A stretch of DNA of 64,000 nt, taken from NCBI GenBank assembly GCA_015472025.1, contig BNHL01000001.1:4824001-4888000 (forward strand), read 5' to 3'. Source of the stretch: Cytophagales bacterium WSM2-2 (lineage in GTDB: Bacteria; Bacteroidota; Bacteroidia; Cytophagales; Cyclobacteriaceae). Every line of letters starts with the position of its first letter. Position 1 is the first letter of the stretch. Positions 52,481 through 62,967 of this stretch are shown here, one piece after another. A program made the translations under genes and the position numbers. The notes under the pieces are model-generated. The model did not search any database. It had not been told where the DNA came from and saw only the letters and a program-made list of their open reading frames with translations.

Positions 52481-54439
52481 TCAGTAATTAATTTTGATGT
52501 CTTTAATCGTTTTCGGGAGCCATATCTGCATCGGGTTCTGTCCTCTATTGCACCACGAATAATATGGGATCGCTGTTACTTTTTTCGTTTCGGTTCTAAG
52601 CGACTTTCCATCCGATGATACTTGTACAGTAGGTGCTTCGAACTGAATTGTAGTAACACCGCCAAGCAAATCCTTTTGATATGAAGTCTGAAATGCAGTA
52701 TTGTCCGGTAAAAGCAGGTTCCATGCCTGGCCGTTGTTGTCGGCACCTTCCACACAGTACACCAGGGGCCCACGTTGTAGTGCCACACGTTCGTTGTCTT
52801 GTTTCAATTCTGGCCGTGCAATTGTACGCTTTACTTCCATCGGCAAGTTCAACTCCAGTTGATCACCTTTTTTCCATTCTTGTTCGATTACAGCATATCC
52901 CTTGTCCATAGACCAGAGTACAGGCTTGCCATTCAGAAGAATTTGAAACGATGACGGTGCACTGTTTTCAAATTGGTACAGGTCACCTGGAACCGGTTTG
53001 CCACCTACCCAACCTGGAATTCTCAGGTGCACTGCAAATTTTGCCTTTGTCTTTGGTTGCAGTGTTAGTTTAACAGTTCCTTCCCAGGGGTAATTTGTCT
53101 CCAACGACAAAGGCACTTCATTCTTCCCGATTTTTACTGTGGTGGAACTGCCCACAAAAAGATTAACCCACAAGCCATTGTCTGAAGCTCCATAAACGTA
53201 GTCACCCAATGAAGCAACGAGACGTGCAATATTTGCCGGGCAGCAAGCTGTACCAAACCATTCTCTTCTCACATGCCGACCGTTTGATGCAAGAGGATTT
53301 CCGTAAAAAAACCGGTCACCGCTCAGTGAAAGTCCATCACGTGCAGCATTATATAAACTTCGTTCAAGCACATCAATGAATTTACTATCACCTGTGAGTG
53401 TATTCATACGCTGATTCCAAAACACCATACCAACAGAAGCACATGTTTCGCAATACGCCTGTTCATTGGGCAGATCGTAGTCTTTGCTAAACCCTTCGTT
53501 GCTGCCAGAAGAACCAATACCTCCGGTGAGATACATGTTGCGATAAACCACATCCTCCCAAACTGCATTCATGGCACTCATGTAGCCCTCGTCACCTGTG
53601 AGCGCTGCCACGTCTGCAGCACCCGTATACATGTACATTGCGCGCACTGCATGACCGGTGATCTCTTTTTGCAATCTAACCGGAACAACATCCTGTGCGT
53701 AAGCGGTATCCTTCCAATCCGTCCATGTGTAGCCTTTGGCCAGCTTATGACCGCGCTGCTCCAATAACCAATGAGCGAGAGTAAGGTATTTCTTGTCCTG
53801 GGTAGTCTTATATAATTTGACCAGTGCAAGTTCCAGTTCCTGGTGACCTGTCACCCAATTCTTTTTACCAGGCCCAAAGTTTGTATCGAAGTGATTAGCA
53901 AATTTGATTGCCACATCAAGCAGCTTACGTTTGCCTGTTGCATTGAAGTAAGCAACGGCTGCTTCGATCAAATGCCCACCATTGTAATCTTCATGCATAC
54001 TCATGTCAGTCCAACGATTTTCCAAGCCACCCAAAGTGTACCAGGTACCGATATATCCATCCTGCAGTTGAGCAGCGGCTACTTTATCAATCCATTCATC
54101 CGCTTTTTTTTCCAGTGTCGCATCGGGGTAATTCTTCAGCGAATAGGCAATCGCTTCCAAAGCTTTATACACATCCGAGTCATCATAAAAAATGCCCTCG
54201 TGTTTTTCGCCTTTATTGCGGGCTACCTTCTCGAAATTCTTGATACGAGGAGTTTTCACTTCTGTTTGAAGAATGCAAGCTTGTATGGTAGTAGTCGCGA
54301 CTTTTTCCATCGCAGGTTTCCAGAAATTATCATTGATTGTCACCTGGGCGAAGCCAACTGGTTCAAACTTCTTTGCCGGGGCTTGAGCAAAGGCTGTTGC
54401 CGCCAGTAGCGAAAGACATACAATTATTCTCGTTCTCAT
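52481..54439 (-). CDS. GH127 beta-L-arabinofuranosidase (HypBA1-type)
   Basis: 652 residues, close to the ~660 of HypBA1. Signal peptide MRTRIIVCLSLLAATAFAQ. The catalytic site is intact: YCETCAS (Glu331, Cys333) and TACCP (Cys399, Cys400), matching Glu338, Cys340, Cys417 and Cys418 of HypBA1, with Cys at the first of the CC pair as nucleophile and the others binding zinc. The (alpha/alpha)6 barrel includes DVYKALEAIAYSLKNYPDATL, DGYIGTWYTL and FNGGHLIEAAVAY-like segments. It cleaves beta-1,2-linked L-arabinofuranosyl disaccharides, the type found on plant hydroxyproline-rich glycoproteins. Its start overlaps the GH51 stop by 4 bp. Confidence 0.93.
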   Translation of the reverse strand: MRTRIIVCLSLLAATAFAQAPAKKFEPVGFAQVTINDNFWKPAMEKVATTTIQACILQTEVKTPRIKNFEKVARNKGEKHEGIFYDDSDVYKALEAIAYSLKNYPDATLEKKADEWIDKVAAAQLQDGYIGTWYTLGGLENRWTDMSMHEDYNGGHLIEAAVAYFNATGKRKLLDVAIKFANHFDTNFGPGKKNWVTGHQELELALVKLYKTTQDKKYLTLAHWLLEQRGHKLAKGYTWTDWKDTAYAQDVVPVRLQKEITGHAVRAMYMYTGAADVAALTGDEGYMSAMNAVWEDVVYRNMYLTGGIGSSGSNEGFSKDYDLPNEQAYCETCASVGMVFWNQRMNTLTGDSKFIDVLERSLYNAARDGLSLSGDRFFYGNPLASNGRHVRREWFGTACCPANIARLVASLGDYVYGASDNGLWVNLFVGSSTTVKIGKNEVPLSLETNYPWEGTVKLTLQPKTKAKFAVHLRIPGWVGGKPVPGDLYQFENSAPSSFQILLNGKPVLWSMDKGYAVIEQEWKKGDQLELNLPMEVKRTIARPELKQDNERVALQRGPLVYCVEGADNNGQAWNLLLPDNTAFQTSYQKDLLGGVTTIQFEAPTVQVSSDGKSLRTETKKVTAIPYYSWCNRGQNPMQIWLPKTIKDIKINY

Positions 54440-55953
54440 AGTTTTACTTTTATTCTGATTTGGGTAAAAGAATGTGCAGGAAAAGTATACGTCATACCGT
54501 TCTCATTGGCATTGGCTTCTTTCGTGATCGTTTTTATCTTTTGGGTATCCAGACTGTTTTCGTCCTCCAGGTTCCCGTTCACTTCTGCAATCTGTGCCCG
54601 GCTTGACCATTTCCCATACTCATTAGCAATTCCAGTTTCAATGGATTTATCCTTGTGGCGATTGACTACATTAATGATAATCTCCTGCGATTTTTCGTTG
54701 TACACCGATGTCACATCCAGGTACGGAACTTGTTTATAGTCACCAGCATCGTATTTGTCGCATTGCACGAATGTTTGAATGCTCTTCCCTTTGCAATTTT
54801 GAGCGAACAGTTGCAGAGGATAGTAAATCGGTTGAAACCAAAGTTTCCCATTGGAGATCATCATCGGAGCAATCACATTCACCAATTGTGCCATGTTTGC
54901 CATTTTCACAATGTGCGCATTGCGGACGAAGACATTAAGATACATTGCTACCACCAATGCATCCTGCATGTTGTAATGCTCTTCCAGTTTCTGTTCGTTC
55001 CATGCACGGTACCAGACATTGTATTCATCAAAAGCAATGTATATCGGTTTTTGCATCTTGTACTTACTGCGTACTTCGTTGATCAGCCCCTCGGTGATTT
55101 TAATAGAGCTTTCTACTCCGGTCGTCACCGCCATAAACTTATTGTGATCTTTGTCGTGATTATTGGAGTAATGATGGAGTGAAATATAATCGATGTAGTC
55201 GTGCAAATAGTTAAGCACCGTCCTGTTCCAATCAGGCCAGTCACGAACGTAGTTACTTGTACCGTTGGCGATTAGTTTTATGCTATCGTCAGACCACTTC
55301 ATGATCTTGGCAGTCTCCAGTGCAAACTTGCTGTAGTCTTCCGCATTCTTGTGCCCCATCTGCCACCAGCCGTCAATCTCATTTCCCAATCCCCAATACT
55401 TCACTTTGTAAGGTTCAGTATGGCCATTCTTTGCGCGTAAGTCAGAATAATATAGCCCAGGTTTTCCATTGCAATACTCCACCCAGTTTTTAGCTTCATC
55501 AAGAGTACCTGTACCAAGGTTTACGCAGATAAAAGGTTCTGCTCCTGTGGCCTTAGAGAATTTTAGCCACTCGTCCGTCCCAACTTCATTGGACTCGATG
55601 TCACCCCATGCCAGGTCTTTGCGGTGGGGGCGTTTTTCTTTAGGCCCAATCCCGTCTTCCCAATGATATCCGGACGCAAAATTGCCACCTGGCCAGCGAA
55701 TGATGGACACTCCAAGATTCTTAGTCGCATCAATTACATCTTTACGAAAACCATCCGTATTTGCCTCCGAAGATTTAGGTTCGTAAATTCCTCCATAAAT
55801 ACACCTACCAAGATGTTCAGTGAAATTCCCGAATAGGAGATTGCTGACTTCTCCGTTTGTTCTTTCTATGTCTATCTTGATCCGGGCTTTTAGAGGTTGT
55901 GAAATGGCCACGCCACTGATAAACATAAAAGTGATGCATGAAGAGAATTTCAT
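54436..55953 (-). CDS. GH51 alpha-L-arabinofuranosidase
   Basis: About 505 residues. The ATG at 55953 is chosen because an upstream ATG at 55971 falls inside the promoter -7 box. The signal peptide MKFSSCITFMFISGVAIS is followed by the GH51 domain: NFTEHLGRCIYGGIYEP, IIRWPGGNFASGYHWEDGIGP, the acid/base GLGNEIDGWW (Glu192) and the nucleophile IYIAFDEYNVWYRA (Glu310). The C-terminal jelly-roll shows AQIAEVNGNLEDENSLDTQK. It hydrolyses alpha-1,2, 1,3 or 1,5 arabinofuranosyl bonds from arabinan or arabinoxylan oligosaccharides. It heads the operon; its stop is coupled to the next gene by a 4-bp overlap. Confidence 0.93.
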   Translation of the reverse strand: MKFSSCITFMFISGVAISQPLKARIKIDIERTNGEVSNLLFGNFTEHLGRCIYGGIYEPKSSEANTDGFRKDVIDATKNLGVSIIRWPGGNFASGYHWEDGIGPKEKRPHRKDLAWGDIESNEVGTDEWLKFSKATGAEPFICVNLGTGTLDEAKNWVEYCNGKPGLYYSDLRAKNGHTEPYKVKYWGLGNEIDGWWQMGHKNAEDYSKFALETAKIMKWSDDSIKLIANGTSNYVRDWPDWNRTVLNYLHDYIDYISLHHYSNNHDKDHNKFMAVTTGVESSIKITEGLINEVRSKYKMQKPIYIAFDEYNVWYRAWNEQKLEEHYNMQDALVVAMYLNVFVRNAHIVKMANMAQLVNVIAPMMISNGKLWFQPIYYPLQLFAQNCKGKSIQTFVQCDKYDAGDYKQVPYLDVTSVYNEKSQEIIINVVNRHKDKSIETGIANEYGKWSSRAQIAEVNGNLEDENSLDTQKIKTITKEANANENGMTYTFPAHSFTQIRIKVKL

Positions 55954-55968
55954 AGGCTGAGGTATATT

Positions 55969-55999
55969 CAAATATACTTATTTGTAATAAATGTACAAA
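55969..55999 (-). promoter_or_regulatory. Consensus Bacteroidota promoter of the arabinose operon
   Basis: Minus strand: TTTG (55999-55996), 19-base spacer, TATATTTG (55976-55969). This equals TTTG-N19-TAnnTTTG with no mismatch. The start codon of the GH51 gene (55953) follows at 15 bases, giving a leader of about 9 nt. Confidence 0.85.
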
Positions 56000-56000
56000 T
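55980..56000. promoter_or_regulatory. Palindromic operator candidate for AraR
   Basis: ATTTGTA (55980-55986), N7, TACAAAT (55994-56000): perfect 7-bp inverted arms, 21 bp in all. It covers the -33 box and most of the spacer of the arabinose promoter, so a bound repressor would block RNA polymerase. The only copy seen in the window. Confidence 0.65.
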
Positions 56001-56032
56001 GACACTTATTCTATTACACCTCAATACCAAAT

Positions 56033-56058
56033 AAAAAAAGCCATTCGGTGAATGGCTT
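56033..56058 (-). terminator. Intrinsic terminator of the ppk gene
   Basis: AAGCCATTC (56038-56046) pairs with GAATGGCTT (56050-56058), loop of three; the minus strand continues with TTTTTTT. It separates ppk from the arabinose promoter, 25 bases past the ppk stop. Confidence 0.88.
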
Positions 56059-56083
56059 AAAATATATTTGACGAGCGGAGAAG

Positions 56084-58216
56084 CTATATCAGGGTAGTAT
56101 TGGCCACGCTCTCTTTAGTCACATTATAAAATTCCTTATGCATGTTGAATGGAACATCGCCATTCAATTCCTTCATACGATAGCTACCGTTCTCCAACAT
56201 TGTGTAGGAGTTCACGTTATCACGGAGGTTAAAAGACAAAATACTCATTGCTTGCTGGCGCAAAATATCCTGCTCCAGCATAAACAAAGACTCTACCCTT
56301 CTGTCAAAGCTACGCACCATCGCATCTGCGCTTCCAATGTAAATCTTGGGATCTCCGTTATTGTGAAAATAGTAAATACGTGAATGCTCCAGGAATTCTC
56401 CGATTACCGAAATGACTTCAATGTTATCGCTTATCCCGCGTCTGCCCGGCCGCACACAACAAATGCCCCGCACGATCAGTTTAATTTTCACTCCCGCATT
56501 CGATGCCTCGTACAATGCATCAATGAGTTCCTTGTCCTGAATCGAATTCAGTTTAATAATGACAGCAGAAGGCAATCCTTTCTGTGCATTGTCTGCTTCG
56601 GTCTTAATTAATGCACAAAGCTGCTTGCGCATATCTACGGGTGAAGTGATCAGGTTGATGTATGAAGTTGGGTGTGAGTGCCCTGTAATTACATTGAAAA
56701 ATTCAGAAACGTCATGAGCATAAGTTTCATTCGTACTCAACAAACCAAGGTCAGTATAAAAACGTGCGGTAGTTTCGTTGTAGTTTCCACTGGATAGATG
56801 CACATAGCGATACACCCTGTCTGGTTCATTACGAACGATCAAAAGTAATTTCGTATGCGTCTTCAAACTGCTTACTCCGTAAATCACAAAGCATCCTGCC
56901 TTTTGAAGACGTTGTGCTTCACGTAAATTGTTTTCCTCGTCAAACCGGGCTTTTACTTCAAACAACACTGAAACATGTTTACCGTTTTCAGCTGCCTTCA
57001 ATAGAGCCGCGCTTATGCGCGAATCCTTCGCCAATCGGTAAATTGTGATTTTTATCGATAAAACATAGCGATCATCGGCTGCCTTCTCCAGCAATTCAAG
57101 GACCGGTTCCATCGAGTTATAAGGGTGATGTAGCAGGATATCCCGTTCCTTAAGCACTTCAAAAAGATCGCGCGATCCTTGTTCCGGAAATGTAATGGGC
57201 TTTACCTGGGGCTTAGGCTGAAAGCGTTTTGACTTGAATTCCGCATGATTCACTATCTGGGTAATACCAGTGAAATCAACCATTGCTCCTTTTGGTATGA
57301 TCACAATATTCTGATCATCGAGATCCCATTGGATCTTCAGCAGACGCATCATCCATGGATCAGGATTTTCTTCAATGTCTAACTTCACTACGCGGCCGGT
57401 CCTCCGGGTTTGCAGTTTGCGCTTCAACTCTTCGAGGAAATTGGTTTCAATGTCTTCGCTTTCTTCCAATGTAAAATCACCATTGCGATTGATGCGAAAC
57501 AGATTCACACTTACAATCTCTATGTTCCTGAACAAATGAGAAATATTGTTCCGGATAATCTCTTCAACCGAAATGAATGAAATAGAATTGTCTTTGTTCA
57601 ATATCTCGTAGAACCGGGGAATATTGCTTGGTACCTGGATAAAAGACACCCTCAACTGATTTTGCTGATCTTGTGGGGCCTTTGTAACCACGCCAAACAG
57701 CAAGCGGTTATTCTTCAATACCGGGAATGTGTGGTAATTGTCAAAAAGCATAGGCGTCAGCATCGGGTAGATGGTGCGCTGAAAATACAAGTCTACCCTA
57801 CCCCTGTCCTCGAGACCCAACGAAGGATAATCAGCAATTCGAAAATTATTCTGCTCAAACAGAGGCTTGAGATGATAAATAAAGTAATCGCATTGAGCTC
57901 CAACAAACTTATGCACTTCATCCATCAAATAGTTTCGGAACGGCTCCTCGCGAAGACCGCTATAATCGTAACGCTCCTTACTGTAATCAAGATAATTATA
58001 AAGACTACCAAGACGAATGGTACAAAATTCATCGAGGTTCGAGGCTGTAATGGAAAGGAACTTCAGCCGGTCGAAAATACTTCGATCAGTATGCCTGGCC
58101 TGGTCAAGCACGCGGTAATTGAATTGCAACCAACTCAGATCACGACTGATGTAATTGCTTTCGTAAATCTGCTTTGAAATGGCGTCTATCTCCTGTTGAA
58201 CTATTTCGCTTTCCAT
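56084..58216 (-). CDS. ppk1: Polyphosphate kinase 1
   Basis: 710 residues, the typical PPK1 size. Motifs in order: YISRDLSWLQFNYRVLDQA and FLSITASNLDEFCTIRLGSL in the N domain, then HHPYNSMEPVLELLEKAADD, LFEVKARFDEENNLREAQRLQKAGC and YGVSSLKTHTKLLLI, which carries the phospho-accepting histidine, and YIGSADAMVRSFDRRVESLF (second catalytic region, with IYYFHNNGDPK). It transfers the terminal phosphate of ATP to polyphosphate at the membrane. Monocistronic, 76 bp downstream of gyrB. A TACATTTG-like box lies just before its ATG. Confidence 0.96.
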   Translation of the reverse strand: MESEIVQQEIDAISKQIYESNYISRDLSWLQFNYRVLDQARHTDRSIFDRLKFLSITASNLDEFCTIRLGSLYNYLDYSKERYDYSGLREEPFRNYLMDEVHKFVGAQCDYFIYHLKPLFEQNNFRIADYPSLGLEDRGRVDLYFQRTIYPMLTPMLFDNYHTFPVLKNNRLLFGVVTKAPQDQQNQLRVSFIQVPSNIPRFYEILNKDNSISFISVEEIIRNNISHLFRNIEIVSVNLFRINRNGDFTLEESEDIETNFLEELKRKLQTRRTGRVVKLDIEENPDPWMMRLLKIQWDLDDQNIVIIPKGAMVDFTGITQIVNHAEFKSKRFQPKPQVKPITFPEQGSRDLFEVLKERDILLHHPYNSMEPVLELLEKAADDRYVLSIKITIYRLAKDSRISAALLKAAENGKHVSVLFEVKARFDEENNLREAQRLQKAGCFVIYGVSSLKTHTKLLLIVRNEPDRVYRYVHLSSGNYNETTARFYTDLGLLSTNETYAHDVSEFFNVITGHSHPTSYINLITSPVDMRKQLCALIKTEADNAQKGLPSAVIIKLNSIQDKELIDALYEASNAGVKIKLIVRGICCVRPGRRGISDNIEVISVIGEFLEHSRIYYFHNNGDPKIYIGSADAMVRSFDRRVESLFMLEQDILRQQAMSILSFNLRDNVNSYTMLENGSYRMKELNGDVPFNMHKEFYNVTKESVANTTLI

Positions 58217-58292
58217 AAAACCAAATGTAGAAGATTAACCATGGAAGAAATAGAGGGTGGGATTATGTTTGTTTGAACTTTCTTTAGGGTAA

Positions 58293-60263
<1,971 letters not shown>

Positions 60264-60273
60264 TTATAACCTT

Positions 60274-60281
60274 CAAAAATA
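60274..60281 (-). promoter_or_regulatory. TAnnTTTG -7 box of gyrB
   Basis: TATTTTTG on the minus strand, 20 bases before the gyrB ATG, matches the Bacteroidota -7 consensus exactly. No TTTG was found 19 bases further up, so it rests on one box. Confidence 0.4.
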
Positions 60282-60360
60282 AGGTTTTTACGGTCGTTTT
60301 CAGCATTTTTATGCTTCTTTATTGGTAAATTTTTCAACAAAAATCTGCCTTTCATTTCCG

Positions 60361-60774
60361 ATGAAAAATGTCTTGACTAATCCGAACAATTCACCCGTTT
60401 TTGAGTGGCCAATTACCATCAAATCGGAAGACATTGACGAGCTCGGACATGTGAACAACGTAGTGTATCTGCGATGGGTGCAAGAGGTAGCTTCCGCACA
60501 CTGGCAATCGAAGGCAATGAAGGCGATAACCGACCAGCATCTGTGGGTTGTGCTAAGGCACGAAATCGATTACCTGAGACCCGCTCTTATCGATGATAGA
60601 ATTACCGGTCAGACGTGGGTAAGTAGTATGGATGGGGTTAAATCAGTGCGACACGTGAAGTTTATCGCCAATGGGGTTGACGTTGCCCAAGCAACAACAG
60701 TATGGTGCCTCCTGGATGCCGCCACCATAAAACCCAAAAGGATTGGTGAAGACATCCGGGCCATATTCATGTGA
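60361..60774 (+). CDS. Acyl-CoA thioesterase, 4HBT hotdog fold
   Basis: 137 residues from the ATG at 60361; a GTG/ATG extension to 60322 is AT-rich leader. The hotdog signature is IKSEDIDELGHVNNVVYLRWVQEVASAHWQSKAM: a D-E-L-G-H-V-N-N motif with the catalytic Asp/Glu pair, a central helix, then HEIDYLRPALIDDRITGQTWV and KFIANGVDVAQATTVWCLLD strands. It resembles YbgC and 4-hydroxybenzoyl-CoA thioesterases. It hydrolyses acyl-CoA esters in the cytosol; substrate chain length unknown. Divergent from gyrB. Confidence 0.88.
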   Translation: MKNVLTNPNNSPVFEWPITIKSEDIDELGHVNNVVYLRWVQEVASAHWQSKAMKAITDQHLWVVLRHEIDYLRPALIDDRITGQTWVSSMDGVKSVRHVKFIANGVDVAQATTVWCLLDAATIKPKRIGEDIRAIFM

Positions 60775-60963
60775 GCTCAAATACTTACGCTATGCTTGTG
60801 CTGTGAGTTATAGAAACCAAACAGGCACAGGCTCACTTGAAAAAGTACCGTAGCAGTGATGGTAAAAAATAGTAGCATATACTCCATCGCAATAAGTTGA
60901 ATTTAAAGTTAAACTAAAATACCTTAAATATGCTAATATTCAATAAGTTAATTTTAACAAAAC

Positions 60964-61479
60964 GTGGACTTAAAGCGTGAAGCATTAAAGGAACACTCAA
61001 AGGCACAATGTGTTAAGATTGTTAAGTACGTTGGTAAAAGTCCCTCAAGGTTCGCCAAGCTCGTCAAAGTTTTTCTTGAAGGCCCCTACCGGGTAACTCA
61101 ACGAATTGCCTGGCCACTCAGTTGTTGCGTGGAAGAAAATACCGAGCTAATTCACCCCCATCTGGCGAAGGTGATGAAGTACACTCAACGGCCAGGAGTC
61201 CACGATTCCGTCAAAAGAAACGTGGTAAGACTACTTCAATTCATAGACATCCCCAAGAAGCATCAGGGCTTAGCTGCAGATATCTGCTTTAAATTCTTCA
61301 TGGATAAAAAAGAGCCAGTAGCTGTCCGCGTATTCTCAATGACAGTCCTGGGCAACCTAGCCGTAAAAGTTCCGGAGCTGCGAAACGAATTAATCCCTTT
61401 AATTGAAGACCAAATGCCTTACGTTAGTGCCGGGTTTGTATCGAGAGGCAGGAAAGTGCTGAAACAATTAAAAGCCTAA
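60964..61479 (+). CDS. HEAT-repeat-like hypothetical protein
   Basis: 171 residues from a GTG at 60964. The protein is all helical with repeated amphipathic pairs (HSKAQCVKIVKYVGKSPSRFAKLVKVFLEGPYRVTQRIAWPLS; HPHLAKVMKYTQRPGVHDSVKRNVVRLLQFIDI; VRVFSMTVLGNLAVKVPELRNELIPLIED), the periodicity of HEAT/ARM-like solenoids. It is rich in Lys/Arg and lacks a signal or membrane segment. Probably a protein- or nucleic-acid-binding scaffold; no partner is evident. The next gene begins 20 bp downstream and may be co-transcribed. Confidence 0.6.
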   Translation: MDLKREALKEHSKAQCVKIVKYVGKSPSRFAKLVKVFLEGPYRVTQRIAWPLSCCVEENTELIHPHLAKVMKYTQRPGVHDSVKRNVVRLLQFIDIPKKHQGLAADICFKFFMDKKEPVAVRVFSMTVLGNLAVKVPELRNELIPLIEDQMPYVSAGFVSRGRKVLKQLKA

Positions 61480-61499
61480 TTTGCAGACCTGATTCCAAA

Positions 61500-62333
61500 A
61501 TGACACATTCGGTTACTCATACTTGCAAAAGCTGCGGTAATAATTTCACAGGCAATTTCTGCAATGAGTGCGGAGAAAAAGTGCTTCACAAATCGGATCG
61601 GTCTTTCAAAAAATTCATTGGAAGTATCTTTAAAGCGATCACTTTTGCTGATTCAACTTTCCTGAAAACACTTTGGCTAACGTTAAAGAATCCCGGGTTT
61701 CTAAGTAAGGAATTTGTCGAAGGCAGGCGTGTCAAGTACCTGAAACCGTTGTCTTTGTTTTTTGTATTGAACCTGGCCTATTTCTTTTTCCCTGTCATTC
61801 AACTTTTCAATGCTTCTCTGAATACACAACTGCGGTCCTCCTTGTATTTGCTGTCGATTAAAAAATTCTATGCGACCACTGTGGCTTCCAAGGCCGCTTC
61901 AATGGGAATCGATCTTCAGTCATTTACACTCATTTACAATCTGAAGACCGTTGGATTTGCCAAGCTGATGGTAATGGTATTTGTCGTAATTGCTTCCCTC
62001 CCATTGAATTTCTTTTATTACAAGCGCAACCGGTTCTTTACCGATCATATCGATTATATGGTAGAGCTGGCCTGTTTTAATTTGTTGGTAAATGCGATTG
62101 CTCTTTCGATTGTGGCTTCGTTCACCGGAGTGGGTAAATACCTCAATGAAACTTCACTCACCGTAATTTTCATATCGACCAACCTCTACTTTCTGATCCG
62201 CTCCAGCGCAGTGTTTTACAATGAGAAGGGGGTACTTCTGATTTTCAAATCGATGGTGATGATCTTATTCCTGAAAATTGCTCTTGAAGTTTACCGGAGC
62301 GTGTTGTTCTTCGTTACCATCTGGTCGCTCTAA
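61500..62333 (+). CDS. DUF3667 membrane protein with N-terminal zinc ribbon
   Basis: 277 residues. A four-cysteine ribbon starts it: CKSCGNNFTGNFCNECGEKV (residues ~10-29). Then FKKFIGSIFKAITFADSTFLKTLWLTLKNPGFLSKEFVEGRRVKYLKPLSLFFVLNLAYFFF is the DUF3667 hallmark, followed by about five membrane helices. Widespread in Bacteroidota; function unknown. Its stop is 3 bp from the stop of the opposing TPR gene. Confidence 0.88.
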   Translation: MTHSVTHTCKSCGNNFTGNFCNECGEKVLHKSDRSFKKFIGSIFKAITFADSTFLKTLWLTLKNPGFLSKEFVEGRRVKYLKPLSLFFVLNLAYFFFPVIQLFNASLNTQLRSSLYLLSIKKFYATTVASKAASMGIDLQSFTLIYNLKTVGFAKLMVMVFVVIASLPLNFFYYKRNRFFTDHIDYMVELACFNLLVNAIALSIVASFTGVGKYLNETSLTVIFISTNLYFLIRSSAVFYNEKGVLLIFKSMVMILFLKIALEVYRSVLFFVTIWSL

Positions 62334-62336
62334 AAA

Positions 62337-62933
62337 TTAGCTTAAGGAGCGTGAAAGTGATTCAATAAGTTCTTTAGCCTGAACCTTCTCAGGGTTAGAT
62401 ACCAGGCTGCAATAGGTCGACAACGATTTAACTGCTCCTTCGATTTCTTTATTGATAGCCAACGTCAGCCCGAGGTTAAAGTGGCTGTTGGGAAAATGAG
62501 GTTCAATTTCAATGGATATCTGGTAATGAACCTTAGCTAAACTGAGGTTTCCCACTTCGGCATATAGATTAGCCAAATTGTAATGCGCTTCGAAATGCCG
62601 GGGGTTTTCTTTGAGGCATTTTGTAAAACAATCAATGGCTTTGGTGTAATTGCCCGCCTGTGACTCGAGAATACCAAGGTTGCAATAAGCATCGGCTATC
62701 GAGTCTCCCTCATCAATTGCTTTTTGATAGCTATCACGGGCTTTTGTATCACCCTGATCATCCAGCATCAAGGCTTCTTCGAATCGGGAGAGCTTACTAA
62801 GGCTGACAACTTTGCCACCGGCAAACAAATCCAATTGTCCCGGCTTTCCCTTGGCGGGCTTGCTCTTTTTTCTGACTGGCTTGAATCCAAACTTCTCAGG
62901 TGTTGAGTTTGGAAACTGGATTACTTTGGCCAT
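62337..62933 (-). CDS. TPR-repeat protein
   Basis: About 198 residues from the ATG at 62933; a GTG lies two codons earlier. A basic N-terminal tail (PVRKKSKPAKGKPGQ) is followed by TPR-like pairs: EEALMLDDQGDTKARDSYQKAIDEGDSIADAYCNLGILESQAGNYTKAIDCFTKCLKENP, HFEAHYNLANLYAEVGNLSLAKVHYQISIEIEPHFPNSHFNLGLTLAINKEIEGAVKSL. Three to four TPR motifs are clear. It is a cytosolic interaction scaffold; partners unknown. Downstream of the MFS gene on the same strand, 34 bp away. Confidence 0.85.
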   Translation of the reverse strand: MAKVIQFPNSTPEKFGFKPVRKKSKPAKGKPGQLDLFAGGKVVSLSKLSRFEEALMLDDQGDTKARDSYQKAIDEGDSIADAYCNLGILESQAGNYTKAIDCFTKCLKENPRHFEAHYNLANLYAEVGNLSLAKVHYQISIEIEPHFPNSHFNLGLTLAINKEIEGAVKSLSTYCSLVSNPEKVQAKELIESLSRSLS

Positions 62934-62967
62934 AAACACAAAGTTAATCAGTTATTAATGGATAATG

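Noticed and set aside
60775..60963. Short hydrophobic minus-strand ORF before the HEAT-like gene
   Set aside because: Starting at the ATG at 60888 gives only 26 residues with a weak membrane segment, and the frame closes early; not enough support for a gene.
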